Source of the DNA: Bacteroidales bacterium UBA4295
GTDB taxonomy: Bacteria > Bacteroidota > Bacteroidia > Bacteroidales > Paludibacteraceae
Direction of reading: 5' to 3'
DNA: 64,000 nucleotides
NCBI GenBank assembly: GCA_002395805.1
Contig: DGVB01000025.1
Span: 1-64,000 of the forward strand
Numbering within the stretch: position 1 is the first letter of the stretch; each line of letters opens with the position of its first letter. Positions 61,677 to 64,000 of this stretch are shown piece after piece. The position numbers and the translations under genes are program-made. The notes under the pieces are model-generated. The model was not told the DNA's origin. It did no database searches and worked only from the letters and a program-made list of their open reading frames with translations.

Positions 61677-62807
61677 ATGCTATACACGCTTCTGCTGATA
61701 CTGGGTCTGTCCCACCTTACCTTCTTCGGTTCGTCCGTATGCAACGGACAAGGAGCCGATGAAGTGGACCATGTAAAACATGGTTATGCTTGGCTGTACG
61801 CGCAGCTGCTGGGCGCACGCCATGAGGCGGACACTGCTGCGGGGGTGTATCTATACAGCAACACTTCGGTCAATGGCATCAACACCGTGCGTCATATGGA
61901 GCTGTTGCCGACGCATCTTTCCGAAGGTCCGGGCTTCGCGGTCATCGGACTTGGTTTAGGCAATGAAGGGTTGCACGGAGCTGCGGACCCGCAGGCGGTG
62001 TATGACCAATGGAAAACCAACATGCAGACCATTATCCGCATGGCGCAAGAGAAAGGCAAGGCAGTGATTGTTACCAATAATTACCCGAGGGGAGACTATA
62101 ACCCGTCGGACTATAGTTATGTTAAGCGGATGAATCTTGAGATGCAGGAATGGGACGTGCCGACTGTCAATTTCCTCGGGGCACTGGACAACTGCGCCGG
62201 AGACGGACAGTGGGCTGTCGGTTTTCAGAACGGCGATGACATTTACCACCCGGGGCAGGCGGGATATGATGAAATGCTACATTCCTTTGTGCCGTCGCTT
62301 TTAGATGCTTTGGCTGCCGGTAAGCCCAAACCGGTACGTCAGACTGGCGAAGGAAGGAAGCTTGCCGAAGGCCAACGTCTCGTCTTCACGCCCGAGGACC
62401 AAGTACATTCCTTCACGCTCGCGTTTCGGGTGCGACATATCGGCGCGATGCAACTGGACCTGACAATCGACGAAGGGGTAGCGCCGGCTTTGCCGGATAT
62501 GCCGGCGGATGAAAGATGGCATACGCTCGTGCTGTCGCATTACTACGCAGCCGGTAAGACCTATGTTTATTTGGACGGTGTGCAGCAAAGCGTGACGGAC
62601 GGAAGTATGCTGCTGCAGCAAGCGGCTGTCGGCGGTCCTTGTGTCGTCAGCGACTTGCATTTCTGGCGTGCCGGTATGAATGCCGACGAGATAGCCGCAT
62701 GGCATAACAACAAGATGCTCTGCTCCTCGCTCGAACTATACTGCCCACTCAATAACGGAAGCCTAATCAACCTTGCCCAATCGATGAATAACTCAAAATT
62801 TAAATAA
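61677..62807 (+). CDS. SGNH-type esterase with LamG-like C-terminal domain
   Basis: 376 aa. N-terminal SGNH hydrolase (about 12-210): nucleophile block FFGSSVCNG (Ser19 or 20), GLGLGNEG in the place of block III, and DIYHPGQAGY with Asp189 and His192. A LamG/concanavalin-like jellyroll covers about 225-365. Probably removes acyl groups from the glycan. The nucleophile block begins at residue 17, so the only hydrophobic stretch that could be a signal peptide (residues 2-12) is immediately next to the active site. An in-frame stop at 61662 rules out a longer N-terminus. Confidence 0.8.
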   Translation: MLYTLLLILGLSHLTFFGSSVCNGQGADEVDHVKHGYAWLYAQLLGARHEADTAAGVYLYSNTSVNGINTVRHMELLPTHLSEGPGFAVIGLGLGNEGLHGAADPQAVYDQWKTNMQTIIRMAQEKGKAVIVTNNYPRGDYNPSDYSYVKRMNLEMQEWDVPTVNFLGALDNCAGDGQWAVGFQNGDDIYHPGQAGYDEMLHSFVPSLLDALAAGKPKPVRQTGEGRKLAEGQRLVFTPEDQVHSFTLAFRVRHIGAMQLDLTIDEGVAPALPDMPADERWHTLVLSHYYAAGKTYVYLDGVQQSVTDGSMLLQQAAVGGPCVVSDLHFWRAGMNADEIAAWHNNKMLCSSLELYCPLNNGSLINLAQSMNNSKFK

Positions 62808-62811
62808 TACC

Positions 62812-64000
62812 ATGAAACGTCTCACCTTCTTCCTTTCACTTTTCACCTTTCACCTTTCACTTTTCTCGTCTCCAGTCTATCTCAATCCCGAGGTACCGCT
62901 GGAGCAGCGCGTGGAGGATGCGCTCAGTCGAATGACGCTCAACGAGAAGATCGCTATCATCCATGCCCAGAGCAAGTTTTCCTCTCCTGGCGTGGCACGA
63001 CTCGGTATTCCCGGATTATGGTGTACCGACGGCCCTCACGGCATACGTGCCGAGGTCAAATGGGACGAGTGGGACCAGGCAGGGTGGACCAACGATAGTT
63101 GCATGGCTTTCCCTACGCTCACCTGTCTCGCGGCTACGTGGAATACGGACATGTCGCTTCTCTATGGCCGGAGCATCGGCGAGGAAGCCCTCTACCGTGG
63201 CAAGAATGTGCTGCTCGGACCGGGTGTGAATATCTACCGCACACCCCTCAACGGACGTAATTTCGAGTACATGGGCGAGGACCCGTGTCTCTCCGCGACT
63301 ATGGTCGTGCCATATGTCCTCGGCGTACAGCAGAACGGCGTGGCTACCTGCGTCAAACATTTTGCGCTCAATAACCAGGAGGACGGACGCCACGTCGTCA
63401 ATGTCTCGCTCTCCGACCGTGCCCTCTACGAGATTTACCTGCCGGCTTTCAGGGCGGCCGTGCAGCAAGGCCACTCGTGGAGTATCATGGGCGCCTACAA
63501 CCGTATCTGGGGACAGTATGCCTGCCATAACCACCGCCTGCTCGTCGATATACTGCGCTCTGAATGGGGTTTCGACGGAGCTGTCATCTCTGACTGGGGT
63601 GGGGTAAGTAATACCGACGAGGCCATCCGTAACGGCCTGGATCTGGAGTTCGGTTCTTGGACCGACGGACTGACCGAAGGACGCTCCAACTCCTACGATG
63701 CCTATTACCTCGCTATGCCCTATCTGGAGAAGATCCTGCGCGGAGAGGTCGGTACCAACGAACTGGACAATAAGGTGCGCAATGTGCTGCGGCTCATCTT
63801 CCGTACATCCATGAATCCGAATAAGGGCTTCGGTGCACTCTGCTCCGACGAACATGCGGCGGCGGCACGAGAGATAGCCGACGAAGGAATAGTACTCCTT
63901 AAGAATGCACCTGTCGGCAAGAAGAAAAGCGCGCAACCCGTCTTGCCTCTGACGCCTGACTCCAAGTCCATCCTTGTGGTCGGCGAGAATGCCATCAAGC
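62812..64000 (+). CDS. GH3 beta-glucosidase (cut by the window end)
   Basis: The 5' 396 codons are present. Signal peptide ([18 protein letters not shown]), encoded by the TTTCACTTTTCACC repeat itself. GH3 N-terminal barrel: LNEKIAII, TDGPHGIR, GPGVNIYRTPLNGRNFEYMG, KHFALNNQE, and the nucleophile Asp in GAVISDWGG (about 261). The second (alpha/beta) domain begins near residue 345 (ADEGIVLLKN). It would finish the oligosaccharides from GH30. It continues past the window. Confidence 0.93.
   Translation, partial: MKRLTFFLSLFTFHLSLFSSPVYLNPEVPLEQRVEDALSRMTLNEKIAIIHAQSKFSSPGVARLGIPGLWCTDGPHGIRAEVKWDEWDQAGWTNDSCMAFPTLTCLAATWNTDMSLLYGRSIGEEALYRGKNVLLGPGVNIYRTPLNGRNFEYMGEDPCLSATMVVPYVLGVQQNGVATCVKHFALNNQEDGRHVVNVSLSDRALYEIYLPAFRAAVQQGHSWSIMGAYNRIWGQYACHNHRLLVDILRSEWGFDGAVISDWGGVSNTDEAIRNGLDLEFGSWTDGLTEGRSNSYDAYYLAMPYLEKILRGEVGTNELDNKVRNVLRLIFRTSMNPNKGFGALCSDEHAAAAREIADEGIVLLKNAPVGKKKSAQPVLPLTPDSKSILVVGENAIK
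62824..62866. repeat. TTTCACC repeat encoding the GH3 signal peptide
   Basis: TTCCTTTCACTTTTCACCTT and following units of the same repeat that stands between genes elsewhere. Here it is in frame and supplies the hydrophobic core of the signal peptide. Confidence 0.9.

Noticed and set aside
1..64000. CRISPR array
   Set aside because: The short tandem repeats at 19598 and elsewhere have no unique spacers of 30 bases, no palindromic direct repeat and no cas genes nearby.
1..64000. tRNA or rRNA genes
   Set aside because: I saw no T-loop GGTTCGAATCC-type sequence with cloverleaf arms and no rRNA stretches while reading both strands; no tool was run, so a miss is possible.

Overview
The window is chromosomal DNA of a Bacteroidota bacterium, almost certainly of the order Bacteroidales. 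The evidence is a SusC/SusD polysaccharide locus, BspA-type and FISUMP surface proteins, a two-domain RibBA, LpxL-, LptC- and CdsA-type envelope genes of the Bacteroidales kind, few Shine-Dalgarno sites, and many promoters of the Bacteroidetes type (TTTG, about 20 bp, TAnnTTTG). No 16S rRNA, tRNA or species marker is present, so genus is not assigned.

Layout. (1) 0.1-7.6 kb: valS on the minus strand faces away from a plus-strand run cdd, LptF/G-family permease and ribBA, followed by a secreted aromatic/Gly-Ser-Arg-rich protein. (2) 7.6-12.6 kb: a minus-strand envelope operon reading cdsA, lipid A-type acyltransferase, glycosyltransferase 2, ftsY, aspA. (3) 12.6-13.9 kb: a small acidic protein and ribF, divergent from cdsA and sharing one palindromic promoter region with it. 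(4) 13.9-21.5 kb, minus strand: rho, a four-helix-bundle protein, aroQ, a TonB-type outer-membrane protein, a PorT-like barrel and a beta-helix lipoprotein. The junctions here are packed with short tandem repeats. (5) 21.8-30.4 kb, minus strand: an accessory stretch with three surface proteins that share nearly identical ends but have unrelated middles, then an unknown CxCxC protein, an orphan promoter, a DUF2442 protein and a KilA-N protein flanked by 29-bp direct repeats. (6) 30.7-37.7 kb, plus strand: a small membrane protein, acyl-CoA ligase, coaX, an outer-membrane protein, a TPR protein, lptC and fabG. (7) 37.7-41.1 kb, minus strand: two lipoprotein GH13 amylases. (8) 41.2-51.0 kb, plus strand: pheS, yceD-like gene, rpmF, rluB-type pseudouridine synthase, a giant MMPL transporter, two ABC-2 permeases without an ATPase, and comM. 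(9) 51.0-64.0 kb, plus strand: a polysaccharide utilisation locus (PUL) with a SusR-like regulator, SusC, SusD, a surface glycan-binding lipoprotein, GH30, a triple-repeat binding protein, an SGNH/LamG esterase and GH3 (cut by the window end).

The PUL has the same core content as the known Bacteroides thetaiotaomicron beta-1,6-glucan locus (SusC/D, SGBP, GH30, GH3). It adds an esterase-like gene and a three-domain binding protein, so a beta-glucan, perhaps fungal, is the best guess for the substrate.

The most unusual signals are regulatory and architectural. Eight promoters carry an A or T tract of exactly 8 bases inside the -33/-7 spacer. Short tandem repeats sit at gene junctions and are read through as signal-peptide cores, an AroQ N-terminal extension, a PheS linker and part of Rho. 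The surface-protein cassette locus has conserved ends. Structured RNA is likely around rpmF, including a hairpin that contains part of its start codon. Two sigma-54-like sites occur directly after stop codons.
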